A stretch of DNA of 64,000 bases from Variovorax paradoxus (lineage in GTDB: Bacteria > Pseudomonadota > Gammaproteobacteria > Burkholderiales > Burkholderiaceae_C). The stretch's first letter is position 1, and each line of letters begins with the position of its first letter. The notes below the pieces were generated by a model. That model had not been told where the DNA came from. It did no database searches and saw only the letters and a program-made list of their open reading frames with translations. The position numbers and the translations under genes are program-made. Of this stretch, positions 16,868-25,850 are shown in pieces. The stretch covers positions 6,448,001 through 6,512,000 of the forward strand of contig CP063166.1 of assembly GCA_016806145.1 (NCBI GenBank), in the 5' to 3' direction.

Positions 16868-18493
16868 ATGCCCCCGATATCGCCCGAAGAGACACCCATC
16901 CCGCCCGCGCGGCCGAAGCCGCCCAAGCTCGCCGCGCTCGAGCCGCTGAAGCTGCCGGTGTTCCGCATGCTGTGGAGCACCTGGCTGATCGCCAACATCT
17001 GCATGTGGATGAACGACGTGGCGGCGGCGTGGATGATGACCTCGCTGACCACCTCGCCGATCTGGGTCGCGCTGGTGCAGTCGGCCTCCACGCTGCCGGT
17101 GTTCCTGCTCGGCCTGCCCAGCGGCGCGCTGGCCGACATCCTCGACCGCCGGCGCTGGCTGATGGCCACGCAGTTCTGGCTCGCGGGCACGGCGATCGTG
17201 CTGTGCGCCGCGATCGCGCTCGACATGATGACCGCGCCGCTGCTGCTGGCGCTGACCTTCGCCAACGGCATCGGGCTGGCGCTGCGCTGGCCGGTGTTCT
17301 CGGCCATCGTGCCCGAGCTGGTGCCGCGCCCGCAGTTGCCGGCCGCGCTCGGGCTCAACGGCATCGCGATGAATGCCTCGCGCATCATCGGCCCGCTCAC
17401 GGCCGGCATGCTGATCGCGAGCGCGGGCAGCGTCTGGGTGTTCGCGCTCAACGCGGTGCTGTCGGTGGCCTCGGGCTTCGTGGTGCTGCGCTGGCGCCGC
17501 GAGCACACGCCCAATCCGCTGGGCCGCGAGCGGCTGATCAGCGCGATGCGCGTGGGCGTGCAGTTCGTCTGGCAGTCGCAGCGCATGCGCGCGGTGCTCA
17601 GCCGCATCACGATCTTCTTCTTCCATTCGACGGCGCTGCTGGCGCTGCTGCCGCTCCTCGCACGCAACCTCCAGGGCGGCGGTGCCGGCACCTTCACCCT
17701 GCTGCTGGCGGCCATGGGCTCGGGCGCGATCGTGGCGGTGCTGTTCCTGCCGCGGCTGCGCCAGGCGCTGGGGCGCGACCAGCTGGTGCTGCGCGGCACC
17801 GCGCTGCAGTCGGCCGCCACGGCGGTGATGGCCTTCGCACCCAACGCCTGGGTCGCGGTGCCGGCGATGTTCTTCGGCGGCATGGCCTGGATCACGGTGG
17901 CCAATTCGCTGTCGGTGTCGGCCCAGCTCGCGCTGCCCGACTGGGTGCGCGCGCGCGGCATGTCGACCTATCAGATGGCGATCATGGGCGCGAGCGCGAT
18001 CGGCGCCGCGCTGTGGGGCCAGGTGGCCACGGTCACCGACCTGCGGATGAGCCTGGTCGTGGCCTCGGTCACCGGCACGCTGCTGATGCTGGCGGCGCTG
18101 CGCTGGGTCACCGATGTCTCGGGCGAGGACGACACCACGCCCGCCAAGGCCGGCTGGGCCTCCGGGCCGCCGTCCGAGGCGCCGCAGGAGAACGGCCGCG
18201 TGGTGATCAACGTCGAGTTCATCATCGACCCGGCACGCGCCGCGGCCTTCCACCTGGTGATGCAGCAGACGCGCCGCGCGCGGCTGAGCCAGGGCGCGAT
18301 CGGCTGGGAGCTGCTGCACGACATCGGCGAGCCGGGCCGCTACGTCGAGCAGATCGTCGACGAGAGCTGGACCGAGCACCTGCGCCGCTTCAATCGCGCG
18401 ACCGCCGCCGACATGGCGCTGCGCGAGCGCCGGCTGGCCTTCCACCTCGGCGAATCGCCGCCGGTGGTCACGCGCTACGTCGTGCGCCGCTGA
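16868..18493 (+). CDS. MFS transporter (EntS/MFS_3 type) with C-terminal soluble domain
   Basis: A 541-residue inner-membrane transporter. Residues about 25-425 form the MFS core of the MFS_3 (enterobactin-exporter-like) group, with the loop motif LPSGALADILDRRRW. After the last helix comes a roughly 110-residue hydrophilic tail (VVINVEFIIDPARAAAFHLV...) resembling the ferredoxin-like fold of mono-oxygenase/ABM-type domains that accompanies this subfamily. The transported compound is unknown; export is likely by homology. It is 45 bases after the permease gene and 21 before a second MFS gene. Confidence 0.87.
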   Translation: MPPISPEETPIPPARPKPPKLAALEPLKLPVFRMLWSTWLIANICMWMNDVAAAWMMTSLTTSPIWVALVQSASTLPVFLLGLPSGALADILDRRRWLMATQFWLAGTAIVLCAAIALDMMTAPLLLALTFANGIGLALRWPVFSAIVPELVPRPQLPAALGLNGIAMNASRIIGPLTAGMLIASAGSVWVFALNAVLSVASGFVVLRWRREHTPNPLGRERLISAMRVGVQFVWQSQRMRAVLSRITIFFFHSTALLALLPLLARNLQGGGAGTFTLLLAAMGSGAIVAVLFLPRLRQALGRDQLVLRGTALQSAATAVMAFAPNAWVAVPAMFFGGMAWITVANSLSVSAQLALPDWVRARGMSTYQMAIMGASAIGAALWGQVATVTDLRMSLVVASVTGTLLMLAALRWVTDVSGEDDTTPAKAGWASGPPSEAPQENGRVVINVEFIIDPARAAAFHLVMQQTRRARLSQGAIGWELLHDIGEPGRYVEQIVDESWTEHLRRFNRATAADMALRERRLAFHLGESPPVVTRYVVRR

Positions 18494-18514
18494 TCCACGC
18501 AGCCCCCTGACGCC

Positions 18515-19678
18515 ATGAAGACGACCCAGGTCGCCACGCTGTTCTGCTGCCTGTTCCTCATCGGCTCGGCCGAGGTGGTGGCGGGCCCGATGATGGGCGC
18601 GATGAGCGCCGACCTCGGCGTGCGCTCGAGCGCCATCGCCTACCTGCCGGCCGCCTATGGGCTCGCCTACGGCGCCTTCGCGCTGATCGCCGGGCCGCTG
18701 TCTGACCGCTGGGGCCGCCGGCGGCCGCTGCAGGCCGGGCTGCTGGGCTTCGCGCTGCTCAGTGCCGCGCTCCCGAGCGCGCCGAGCCTGGCGGTGGCGA
18801 TCGTGCTGTCTGCGCTGGCCGGGCTGTGCGCGGGTCTGATCCAGCCCAATGCGCTGTCGCTGGTGGCCGACGAATCGCCGCCCGAGCAGATCGGCCGCCG
18901 GCTCAGCCATGTCTTCGTCGGCCTGATGCTGGCCTTCGTGCTCACGCCGGTGGTGGCGGGCTGGCTGACCGACACCGCGGGCTGGCGCTCGGCCTACTAC
19001 ACGCTCGCGGCGATGGCCGCGCTGGCCTTTCTCGCGGTGACGCGCGCCTTCGTCCAGCGCGTGCCCGCGGCCGCGTCGCACGCGGGCTTCTTCGCCACCC
19101 ATGCGCAGGCGCTGCGCACGCCCGGCGTGCGGCGGCGGCTCGCGGTCAGCTACCTCTGGCTGGGCTGGGTTGCCGGCTTCGGCGCGGTGGTGGCCGAGGT
19201 GGCGGCGCGCAAGCTGGTGCTGTCGTCGACCGACACCGGCCTGATCGCCGGCCTGTTCGGCCTAGCCGTGATCGCCGGCAACCTGGCCAGCGGCCGGCTG
19301 CAGCGCGCGCTCGGCGAAGCCGCGTTGCCACTGGCGGCGCTGGCCGCGGCGGCGGGCCTGCTGGGCCTGGCGCTGCCGGTGGGCTCGACCACGCAGCTGG
19401 TGCTGCTCGGCCTGCCCTGGGCCTTCGGCTACGGCTGCGCGGGGCCGCTGCACCATGCGCGGCTCAGCGCGCTGTCCGAGCGTTACCGCGGCACCATCAA
19501 CTCCTATCACGCGAGCCTGCTCAACCTCGGCATCTTCTCGGTCTCGTTCCTGCTCGGCAGCGTGGTGCCGCGCTTCCCGGTCGAGGTGTTCTGCGCGCTG
19601 GCCGGCGGCGTGACGCTGGTCGGCGCCTGCCTGCTGCTGCCGTGGCCGTGGCGCAAGGCCGGGGTCGCGACGACCTGA
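18515..19678 (+). CDS. MFS transporter
   Basis: A 387-residue major facilitator with about twelve hydrophobic helices and the cytoplasmic loop motif GPLSDRWGRRRP between helices 2 and 3. It resembles drug/sugar-efflux MFS proteins (MFS_1). The substrate is unknown. It follows the previous MFS gene by 21 bases on the same strand, so they may be co-transcribed. Sequence downstream (19679-19795) holds the promoter of the next operon. Confidence 0.88.
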   Translation: MKTTQVATLFCCLFLIGSAEVVAGPMMGAMSADLGVRSSAIAYLPAAYGLAYGAFALIAGPLSDRWGRRRPLQAGLLGFALLSAALPSAPSLAVAIVLSALAGLCAGLIQPNALSLVADESPPEQIGRRLSHVFVGLMLAFVLTPVVAGWLTDTAGWRSAYYTLAAMAALAFLAVTRAFVQRVPAAASHAGFFATHAQALRTPGVRRRLAVSYLWLGWVAGFGAVVAEVAARKLVLSSTDTGLIAGLFGLAVIAGNLASGRLQRALGEAALPLAALAAAAGLLGLALPVGSTTQLVLLGLPWAFGYGCAGPLHHARLSALSERYRGTINSYHASLLNLGIFSVSFLLGSVVPRFPVEVFCALAGGVTLVGACLLLPWPWRKAGVATT

Positions 19679-19734
19679 GCGCGACGACCCGAGCGCAGGG
19701 CGGCAGCCCAAGGAAAACCCTGACGCGACTTTTT

Positions 19735-19759
19735 TTGACCATTCGGATAATTTAGGTCA
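19735..19759 (+). promoter_or_regulatory. Candidate operator before the creatininase-ABC operon
   Basis: An AT-rich patch in otherwise GC-rich DNA contains the inverted pair TGACC (19736-19740) and GGTCA (19755-19759), with ATTCGGATAATTTA between. The left half, TTGACCA, equals the half-site of the RutR operator consensus (TTGACCA...TGGTCAA), and a RutR-like TetR regulator is encoded at 26831. The spacing differs from the RutR consensus, so the assignment is tentative. Confidence 0.4.
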
Positions 19760-19795
19760 TCATCCGCGCCGTCGCCACGAACGAAGACCACCCCG

Positions 19796-20617
19796 ATGAA
19801 CCCGGTCACCCTGCGCAGCCGCTTCTGGTCGGACCTGACCAGCGAAGAGTTCTCCCGCCTCGACCGCGAACGGCTGATCGCCGTGCTGCCGGTGGGCGCC
19901 ACCGAGCAGCACGGTCCGCACCTGCCGATGTCGACCGACACCGCCACCATCGACGGCATGGTGCGCGCCACGCTCCCCCACCTGCCCGACGACCTGCCGG
20001 TGCTGTTCCTGCCCACGGTGCCCTACGGCAAGAGCAACGAGCACTCGCGCTACCCGGGCACGCTCACGGTCTCGGCCAGCACGCTGATCGCGATGTGGAC
20101 TGACATCGGCGCCTGCGTGGCGCGTGCCGGCGTGCGCAAGCTGGTGCTCTACAACAGCCACGGCGGCCAGATGAGCGTGATGGACATCGTGGCGCGCGAC
20201 CTGCGCGAAGCGCACGGGATGATGGTGGTGGCCGCCAACTGGTACACGCTGGGCCTGCCCGAGGGCCTGTTCACCGCGCACGAAGGCAAGCACGGCATCC
20301 ACGCCGGCGACCTCGAGAGCTCGGTGATGCTGCACCTCACGCCCGACTACGTGCGCGCCGACCAGTTCCGCAACTTCCACTCGATGACCGAGGACCTGGC
20401 GGCCGAGAACAAGTACCTCTCGATCACGCCCAGCGGCAAGCTCGGCTGGCAGATGCACGACATCAACCCGATGGGCGCGGCCGGCGACGCCACCCGCGCC
20501 ACCGCCGAGAAGGGCGCCGCGGTGCTCGACCACGTGGGTCGGCGCTTCGTCGACCTGCTGCACGAGATCGACCGCTTCCCGCTGTCGCGCCTGGCCAACG
20601 AGCCCGCCTGGCGCTAG
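19796..20617 (+). CDS. Creatininase family protein (amidohydrolase)
   Basis: A 273-residue cytoplasmic metal-dependent hydrolase of the creatininase family. These open cyclic amides or hydrolyse formamides (creatinine, ArfB-type formylamides and others). The metal-site signatures are all visible: EQHGPHLPMSTD (Glu37, His39, His42, Asp48), NSHGG (His122) and HAGDLE (His169, Glu174). It is first in an operon with an ABC transporter and an FAD oxidoreductase, so its substrate is probably the compound imported by that transporter, plausibly a small nitrogen heterocycle. The actual substrate cannot be read. Confidence 0.9.
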   Translation: MNPVTLRSRFWSDLTSEEFSRLDRERLIAVLPVGATEQHGPHLPMSTDTATIDGMVRATLPHLPDDLPVLFLPTVPYGKSNEHSRYPGTLTVSASTLIAMWTDIGACVARAGVRKLVLYNSHGGQMSVMDIVARDLREAHGMMVVAANWYTLGLPEGLFTAHEGKHGIHAGDLESSVMLHLTPDYVRADQFRNFHSMTEDLAAENKYLSITPSGKLGWQMHDINPMGAAGDATRATAEKGAAVLDHVGRRFVDLLHEIDRFPLSRLANEPAWR

Positions 20618-20650
20618 GCTCGCGCCCCGCCACGCCCTCCGGAACACCCC

Positions 20651-21457
20651 ATGGAAAGCACCACGCCATCCACCCCCGATGCCGAAGCGCCGCTGGTCCG
20701 GCTGCGCAATGTCGGCAAGCGCTTCGCCAACGGCACGCTCGCGCTGCAGGGCATGTCGCTCGACATCGGCGCGCACGACTTCATCAGCTTCCTCGGCCCC
20801 TCGGGCTGCGGCAAGAGCACGGCGCTGCGGCTGATCGCCGGCCTCACGCGCGCCAGCAGCGGCGAGATGGCCTGGACCGGCGGCGCCGCCGCGCGCACCG
20901 ACCGCGACCTGGGCTTCGTGTTCCAGGAACCGACGCTCATGCCCTGGGCCAAGGTGTTCGACAACGTCTGGCTGCCGCTCAAGCTCGCGGGCATGAAGCG
21001 CGATGCCGCCGCGCCCGTGGTGCAGCAGGTGCTCGAGATGGTCGGTCTCTCGCGCTTCGCCGACGTCTATCCGCGCGAGCTCTCGGGCGGCATGAAGATG
21101 CGGGTGTCGATCGCGCGCGCGCTGGTCACGCACCCGCGCCTCCTCCTGATGGACGAGCCCTTCGCCGCGCTCGACGAGATGACGCGCATCAAGCTCAACA
21201 ACGACCTGCTCGCGATCTGGCGCGAGCACCGCTTCTCGGTGGTGTTCGTCACGCACAGCGTCTACGAGTCGGTCTACCTCTCGAACCGCATCGTGGTGAT
21301 GGCCGCGCGCCCGGGCCGCGTGATCGACGAGATCCGCATCGACGAGCCCTATCCGCGCGGCGAGGCCTTCCGCACCTCGAGCCGCTACAACGCGCACTGC
21401 ACCGCGGTGTCCCAATCCCTGCATGGAGCCCTGCATGGCGTCGACATCGATCACTGA
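20651..21457 (+). CDS. ABC transporter ATP-binding protein (NitT/TauT type)
   Basis: A 268-residue ATPase of the TauB/SsuB group. Walker A GPSGCGKST is at 49-57, the signature LSGGMKMR at 144-151, Walker B LLLMDEP at 164-170, with a switch histidine in VVFVTHS. It powers import through the permease encoded next and the NMT1/THI5-like binding protein at the end of the operon. It overlaps the permease gene by about 23-35 bases, depending on the permease start. Confidence 0.93.
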   Translation: MESTTPSTPDAEAPLVRLRNVGKRFANGTLALQGMSLDIGAHDFISFLGPSGCGKSTALRLIAGLTRASSGEMAWTGGAAARTDRDLGFVFQEPTLMPWAKVFDNVWLPLKLAGMKRDAAAPVVQQVLEMVGLSRFADVYPRELSGGMKMRVSIARALVTHPRLLLMDEPFAALDEMTRIKLNNDLLAIWREHRFSVVFVTHSVYESVYLSNRIVVMAARPGRVIDEIRIDEPYPRGEAFRTSSRYNAHCTAVSQSLHGALHGVDIDH

Positions 21458-22334
21458 GCCCGCGGTCACCGTTGCGCCCGCCCTGCACGACGACGACCTC
21501 GCCACGCCCTCGGCCGACGCCCAGCGCGCGCACGAGGACCGGCAGCGCCGGCGCGAATCGCTGCTGCGCATCGTGGTGCCCGCGGTGGTGGTCGGCGCGC
21601 TGCTGCTGCTGTGGGAATGGACCGTGCGCGCCAACAACATCCCGCACTACATCCTGCCCGCGCCCTCGCTGATCCTGAAGACGCTGTTCGACAACTGGGA
21701 CACGCTCTCGAGCGCGCTGTGGTTCACCGTGCGGCTCACGCTGCTCGCGCTGGCCGCGGCCATCGTCGGCGGCGTGCTGCTGGCGATCGCCTTCGCGCTG
21801 TTCAAGTGGGTGGAGATCGGGCTGTTCCCGATCGCGGTGATCCTGCAGGTCACGCCGATCATCGCGATCGCGCCGCTGATCCTGATCTACGTCTCGAGCA
21901 CCACCGCGGCACTGCTGCTGTGCGCCTGGATCGTGGCCTTCTTCCCGATCCTGTCGAACACGGTGGTGGGCCTCAAGAGCGCCGACAGCAACCTGCGCGA
22001 CCTGTTCCAGCTCTACAAGGCCTCGCCCTGGCAGACCTTCCGCTACCTGCTCGCGCCCAGCGCGCTGCCCTACTTCATGGCGGGCCTGAAGATCGCGGGC
22101 GGCCTGAGCCTGATCGGCGCGGTGGTGGCCGAGTTCACCGCGGGCACGGCCGGCAAGGAAACCGGGCTGGCCTCGCGCATCCTCGAGTCGAGCTTCCGCA
22201 CCGAGATTCCGATGATGTTCGCGGCGCTGCTCTTGGTGTCGCTGCTCGGGATCGTGATCTTCATCGTCTTCGCCGCGCTCTCGCGCCTGGTGCTGGGCCA
22301 CTGGCATGAAAGCGAAATGCGCCGTGAACGCTAG
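21435..22334 (+). CDS. ABC transporter permease (NitT/TauT type)
   Basis: About 299 residues from the ATG at 21435 (MASTSITEP); an ATG at 21423 adds four. It has a hydrophilic N-terminal extension of about 55 residues, then six or so hydrophobic helices and the BPD_transp_1 coupling segment (LFQLYKASPWQTFRYLLAPSALPYFMAGLK). It overlaps the ATPase gene upstream and the FAD oxidoreductase gene downstream (29 bases), marking a tightly coupled operon. Confidence 0.92.
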   Translation: MASTSITEPAVTVAPALHDDDLATPSADAQRAHEDRQRRRESLLRIVVPAVVVGALLLLWEWTVRANNIPHYILPAPSLILKTLFDNWDTLSSALWFTVRLTLLALAAAIVGGVLLAIAFALFKWVEIGLFPIAVILQVTPIIAIAPLILIYVSSTTAALLLCAWIVAFFPILSNTVVGLKSADSNLRDLFQLYKASPWQTFRYLLAPSALPYFMAGLKIAGGLSLIGAVVAEFTAGTAGKETGLASRILESSFRTEIPMMFAALLLVSLLGIVIFIVFAALSRLVLGHWHESEMRRER

Positions 22335-23706
22335 GACCTCGCTCGCCCCGGCCGTCGACTGGGACGCGGTGCGCCGCGACCTCGCGGGCCTGAACCTGGT
22401 CACCGCGCCGGGCCAGCGCAAGCAGCTGTCGAAGGACTTCTTCTGGTACAGCCCGATCCTCACGGCGCAGCTCTCGGGCTGCGTGGCCGAGCTGGTCGTG
22501 AAGGTCGGCACCGAGGACGACGTGCGCCAGGTCTGCGCCACCGCCGCCAAGTGGAAGCTGCCGCTCACGGTGCGCGCGGGCGGCACCGGCAACTACGGCC
22601 AGTGCGTGCCGCTCGAGGGGGGGCTGGTGATGGACGTGACGCAGCTGTGCCGCGTGCTCGACATCGGCGACGGCCGCATGCGGGTGGAGGCCGGCGCGCG
22701 CATGCACGACATCGACCTGGCCGCGCGCGAGACCGGCCAGGCGCTGCGCATGTGGCCCTCGACCTGGCACGTGGCCAGCATCGGCGGCTTCATCGCGGGC
22801 GGCTTCGGCGGCATCGGCTCGTTCCGCCACGGCATCCTGCGCGACCCCGGCAACCTGCTGCGCGCGCGCGTGATGACGGTGGAGCGCGAGCCGCGCGTGA
22901 TCGAGCTCGCGGGCGACGAGATCCAGCAGGTGCACCATGCCTACGGCACCAATGGCGTGATCCTCGACGTGGAGGTGGCGCTGAGCCCGGCCGTCGACTG
23001 GGTGCACTGCACGGTGCTGTTCGAGCGCTACCGCGCGGCGCTGGACTTCGGCATCGCGGCCAGCACGCCCGATCTCGACCTGTTCCTGCTGTCGACCGTG
23101 GAGGCGCGCTTCTCGCCCTACTACACGGCGATGGGCGAGCACTTTCCCGCCGACCGGCACGCGGTCTTCACGATGGTCGCGCCCGGGTCGATGGACGACT
23201 TCCGTACGCTCGCCGCCGCGCACGGCGGCCACATCGCACTGGCCGGAACCGAGGCCGAACTGCTCGCGGCCGGCCTGCCGCCGGCCTACGAATGCGCGTT
23301 CAACCACACGACGCTGCAGGCGCTCAAGATGGACCGCGGCTGGACCTACCTGCAGGTGGCCTATGCGCAGCCCTTCGATCCCGCGGTGGTCGAGCGCCAC
23401 CTCGAGATCTTCGGCGACGAGGTGCTGCAGCACCAGGACTTCGCGCGCGCGGGCGGCGAGGCCGGCACCTTCGGCATCCTGCTGGTGCGCTGGACCGGCG
23501 AGGCGCGCCAGTACGAGCTGATCCGCGAGATCGAGTCGCAGGGCGGCTGCAAGATCTTCAATCCGCACGTGGTGACCATCGAGGACGGCGGCATGAAGAC
23601 CATCGACACGCAGCAGATCGAGTTCAAGAAGCGCAGCGACCCGATGGGCCTGATGAACCCCGGCAAGACGCGCGGCTGGACCCCCGACATGGCCATCGAC
23701 CGCTGA
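22306..23706 (+). CDS. FAD-binding oxidoreductase (PCMH-type flavin domain)
   Basis: A 466-residue flavoenzyme of the FAD_binding_4/GlcD-like family. The FAD pyrophosphate loop RAGGTGNYGQ lies at 90-99, and ASIGGFIAGGFGGIGSFRHG forms the second family segment. No signal peptide. Its start overlaps the permease gene by 29 bases. Its presence between transporter subunits implies oxidation of the imported compound or of a hydrolysis product. I cannot assign a substrate; alpha-hydroxy acids, amines and N-heterocycles are all known in this family. Confidence 0.85.
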   Translation: MKAKCAVNARTSLAPAVDWDAVRRDLAGLNLVTAPGQRKQLSKDFFWYSPILTAQLSGCVAELVVKVGTEDDVRQVCATAAKWKLPLTVRAGGTGNYGQCVPLEGGLVMDVTQLCRVLDIGDGRMRVEAGARMHDIDLAARETGQALRMWPSTWHVASIGGFIAGGFGGIGSFRHGILRDPGNLLRARVMTVEREPRVIELAGDEIQQVHHAYGTNGVILDVEVALSPAVDWVHCTVLFERYRAALDFGIAASTPDLDLFLLSTVEARFSPYYTAMGEHFPADRHAVFTMVAPGSMDDFRTLAAAHGGHIALAGTEAELLAAGLPPAYECAFNHTTLQALKMDRGWTYLQVAYAQPFDPAVVERHLEIFGDEVLQHQDFARAGGEAGTFGILLVRWTGEARQYELIREIESQGGCKIFNPHVVTIEDGGMKTIDTQQIEFKKRSDPMGLMNPGKTRGWTPDMAIDR

Positions 23707-23759
23707 AAAGATTTAGGCTTCGCGTCCCTTCCAAAAAACCTCCACAGGAGCACGTCCTC

Positions 23760-24797
23760 ATGCGCATCCCCGCTTTCCGCATCCGCCCGCTCGGCAGCCT
23801 GGCCCTCGGCTTGGCGCTGACCGCCGCCGCCTTCGCCGCGCAGGCGCAGGAGAAGGTGGTGTTCGCCACCAACTGGAAGGCGCAGGCCGGCCACGGCGGC
23901 TTCTACCAGGCGCTGGTGGACGGCACCTACAAGAAGTACGGCCTCGACGTCGAGATCCAGCAGGGCGGCCCGATGGTCAACAACCGGCCGATGCTGCCGG
24001 CCGGCAAGATCGACTTCCTGATGACCGGCAACCTGCTGCAGTCCTTCGACAACGTGAAGAACGGCGTGCCCACGGTGGTGGTCGCGGCCTTCTTCCAGAA
24101 GGACCCGCAGGCCATGTTCGCGCACCCGGGCCAGGGCTTCGACACCTTCAAGGACATGACCAAGGCGCCCGTGGCCTTCATCGGCAAGGACGGCCAGTTC
24201 AGCTTCTGGCAGTGGATGAAGTCGGAGCACGGCTTCAAGGATTCGCAGCTCAAGCCCTACACCTTCAACGTGGGTCCGTTCCTGGCCGACAAGAAGTCGA
24301 TCCAGCAGGGCTACGCGATCTCCGAGCCGCTGTCGATCAAGGCCCAGGCCGGCTTCGACCCGGTGGTGCAGCTGCTGGCCGACAACGGCTTCTCGACCTA
24401 CTCGACCACCATCGAGACGCGCGCCGACCTGGTGAAGACCAAGCCCGAGACGGTGCGCAAGTTCGTCGAGGCCTCGATCATCGGCTGGAACAACTACCTC
24501 TACGGCGACAACAAGGCCGCCAACGAGCTGATCGCCAAGACCAACCCCGACTCGCCCGTGGCCGCGCTGCAGGGCTCGATCGAGCTCATGAAGAAGATGG
24601 GCATCGTCGACAGCGGCGAGTCGCTGACCAAGGGCATCGGCGCGATGGACGAGGCGCGCGTGAAGGATTTCTACGACAAGATGGTCAAGGCCGGCCTCTA
24701 CAAGCCCGGCGAGGTCGACCTGTCGAAGGTGGTCACGACCCAGTTCGTCAACAAGGGCGTGGGCCTGGACGTGCGCAAGAAGCTCACGGGCAAGTAA
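23760..24797 (+). CDS. ABC transporter substrate-binding protein (NMT1/THI5-like)
   Basis: A 345-residue exported binding protein with a signal peptide to about residue 30 (AAQAQ). It has the NMT1/THI5-like fold (FATNWKAQAGHGGFYQALVDGTYKKYGLDVEIQQGG) shared by thiamine-pyrimidine, riboflavin, taurine and nitrate-type importers. The ATG at 23760 is preceded by AGGAG. It completes the transporter encoded by the two preceding ABC genes. Pyrimidine-like ligands are common for close relatives, but the ligand here is not deducible. Confidence 0.9.
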   Translation: MRIPAFRIRPLGSLALGLALTAAAFAAQAQEKVVFATNWKAQAGHGGFYQALVDGTYKKYGLDVEIQQGGPMVNNRPMLPAGKIDFLMTGNLLQSFDNVKNGVPTVVVAAFFQKDPQAMFAHPGQGFDTFKDMTKAPVAFIGKDGQFSFWQWMKSEHGFKDSQLKPYTFNVGPFLADKKSIQQGYAISEPLSIKAQAGFDPVVQLLADNGFSTYSTTIETRADLVKTKPETVRKFVEASIIGWNNYLYGDNKAANELIAKTNPDSPVAALQGSIELMKKMGIVDSGESLTKGIGAMDEARVKDFYDKMVKAGLYKPGEVDLSKVVTTQFVNKGVGLDVRKKLTGK

Positions 24798-24861
24798 GCC
24801 GCGACCAAGGACCCGATCCACGACCACACCGATTTCTCCGCGGGCCGCGCGGTGCTTGCGC

Positions 24862-24932
24862 CGGGGTCAGATGCCGGCGCCTGGGATGCCATAAGGCACC
24901 GTGCGGCTCTTCATTTCTGGGCTCTGACCCCG
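24862..24932. repeat. Short palindromic element with GGGGTCAGA ends
   Basis: A 71-base intergenic element bounded by CGGGGTCAGA (24862-24871) and its exact complement TCTGACCCCG (24923-24932). The GGGGTCAGA/TCTGACCCC motif is familiar from widespread REP-like elements. No coding potential. It lies in the 431-base gap between the binding-protein gene and the next reductase gene. Confidence 0.65.
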
Positions 24933-24942
24933 TATTGCCGCC

Positions 24943-25209
24943 TAGGACCTGTTAACGCTATGCAAGGGGTCGCGTTGCCCCGCAAAGGGGCTGGATGCAA
25001 GGCGCCCGCGCGCAGCAAGGCTGGCGCCTTGCAAGCGCGGGCAACGCCGCAGACGGCCCCTTTGCGGGGCAACCCGGAGGGAAGCTCGCCAGAGCCCGCC
25101 CCTCGGCGTTGCGCTCCTAGCGTGTGCGGACGCACACGCGTCGTCGCGCGCCTTGATGGGCGGGCTCTGGCGAGCTTCGCGACCCCTTGCATAGCGTTAA
25201 CAGGTCCTA
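24943..25209. repeat. 267-base multi-hairpin palindromic element with 32-base perfect inverted ends
   Basis: The ends 24943-24974 and 25178-25209 are perfect inverted repeats of 32 bases, starting TAGGACCTGTTAACGC and ending with its complement. Inside are further perfect inverted pairs: 18 bases at 24974-24991 with 25056-25073, 21 bases at 25081-25101 with 25158-25178, and a small dyad CGTGTGCG/CGCACACG between the latter. The whole could fold into a branched structure. No open frame or target-site duplication is evident. It looks like a non-autonomous MITE-type or REP-cluster element. Confidence 0.85.
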
Positions 25210-25228
25210 TCGGCGAACCGGCCCTTCC

Positions 25229-25819
25229 ATGAAAACGCTCGTCGTTCATTGCCATCCGAACCCTGACAGCTTCAACCACGCGCTCTACCGCACGGCGCTC
25301 GCCGCCCTCGAACCCCGCCACCAGGTCCGGGCCATCGACCTGTACGCCGAGGGCTTCGACCCGACGCTGACCCGCGAGGAACGCATCGCGTACCTCGACA
25401 ACACCCAATTGATCCGCGAACGCGTGCAACCCCACGTCGAGGCGCTGCTGTGGGCCGAGCACCTGGTGTTCGTCTATCCCACCTGGTTCCACGGACCGCC
25501 CTCGATGCTCAAGGGCTGGCTGGAACGGGTGTGGCTGCCCGGCGTGGCCTTCCTGCCGGCCGAGCGCAAGGGCCAGGCCGCGCGCTCGGGCATGCGCCAC
25601 ATCCAGCGCCTGACGGTGGTCACCACGGGCGGCTCGCCGCGCTGGTTCGTGATGATCATCGGCGACCCCGGGCGGCGGCTGTTCACGCGCGCGCTGCGCG
25701 CCCTGTTCGCCTGGCGCTGCAAGGTGACCTGGCTGCAGCTGCACGACATGAACGCCGTGACCGCGCTCGACCGCACGCGTTTCATCGAGCGCGTCGCGCG
25801 CAAGCTGCAAACGCTGTGA
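25229..25819 (+). CDS. NAD(P)H-dependent oxidoreductase, flavodoxin-2 fold
   Basis: A 196-residue soluble flavoprotein of the NAD(P)H quinone reductase/MdaB group. The opening KTLVVHCHPNPDSFNHAL and the VFVYPTWFHGPPSMLKGWLERV segment bind FMN or FAD. The ATG at 25229 begins 20 bases after the palindromic element; the earlier ATG at 25187 lies inside that element. It is 31 bases before the PDR-type reductase gene and probably co-transcribed with it. Substrate unknown; quinones or nitroaromatics are usual in the family. Confidence 0.87.
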   Translation: MKTLVVHCHPNPDSFNHALYRTALAALEPRHQVRAIDLYAEGFDPTLTREERIAYLDNTQLIRERVQPHVEALLWAEHLVFVYPTWFHGPPSMLKGWLERVWLPGVAFLPAERKGQAARSGMRHIQRLTVVTTGGSPRWFVMIIGDPGRRLFTRALRALFAWRCKVTWLQLHDMNAVTALDRTRFIERVARKLQTL

Positions 25820-25850
25820 CCACGACCCCAACGATCCGGGAGAAAACACC

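Noticed and set aside
15935..19102. Minus-strand open frame of 1055 codons across the permease and MFS genes
   Set aside because: Composition is His/Arg/Gln-rich without hydrophobic structure; the plus-strand transporters are unmistakable.
24943..25209. Insertion sequence
   Set aside because: Despite long terminal inverted repeats there is no transposase frame and the element is only 267 bases; recorded as a non-autonomous repeat instead.
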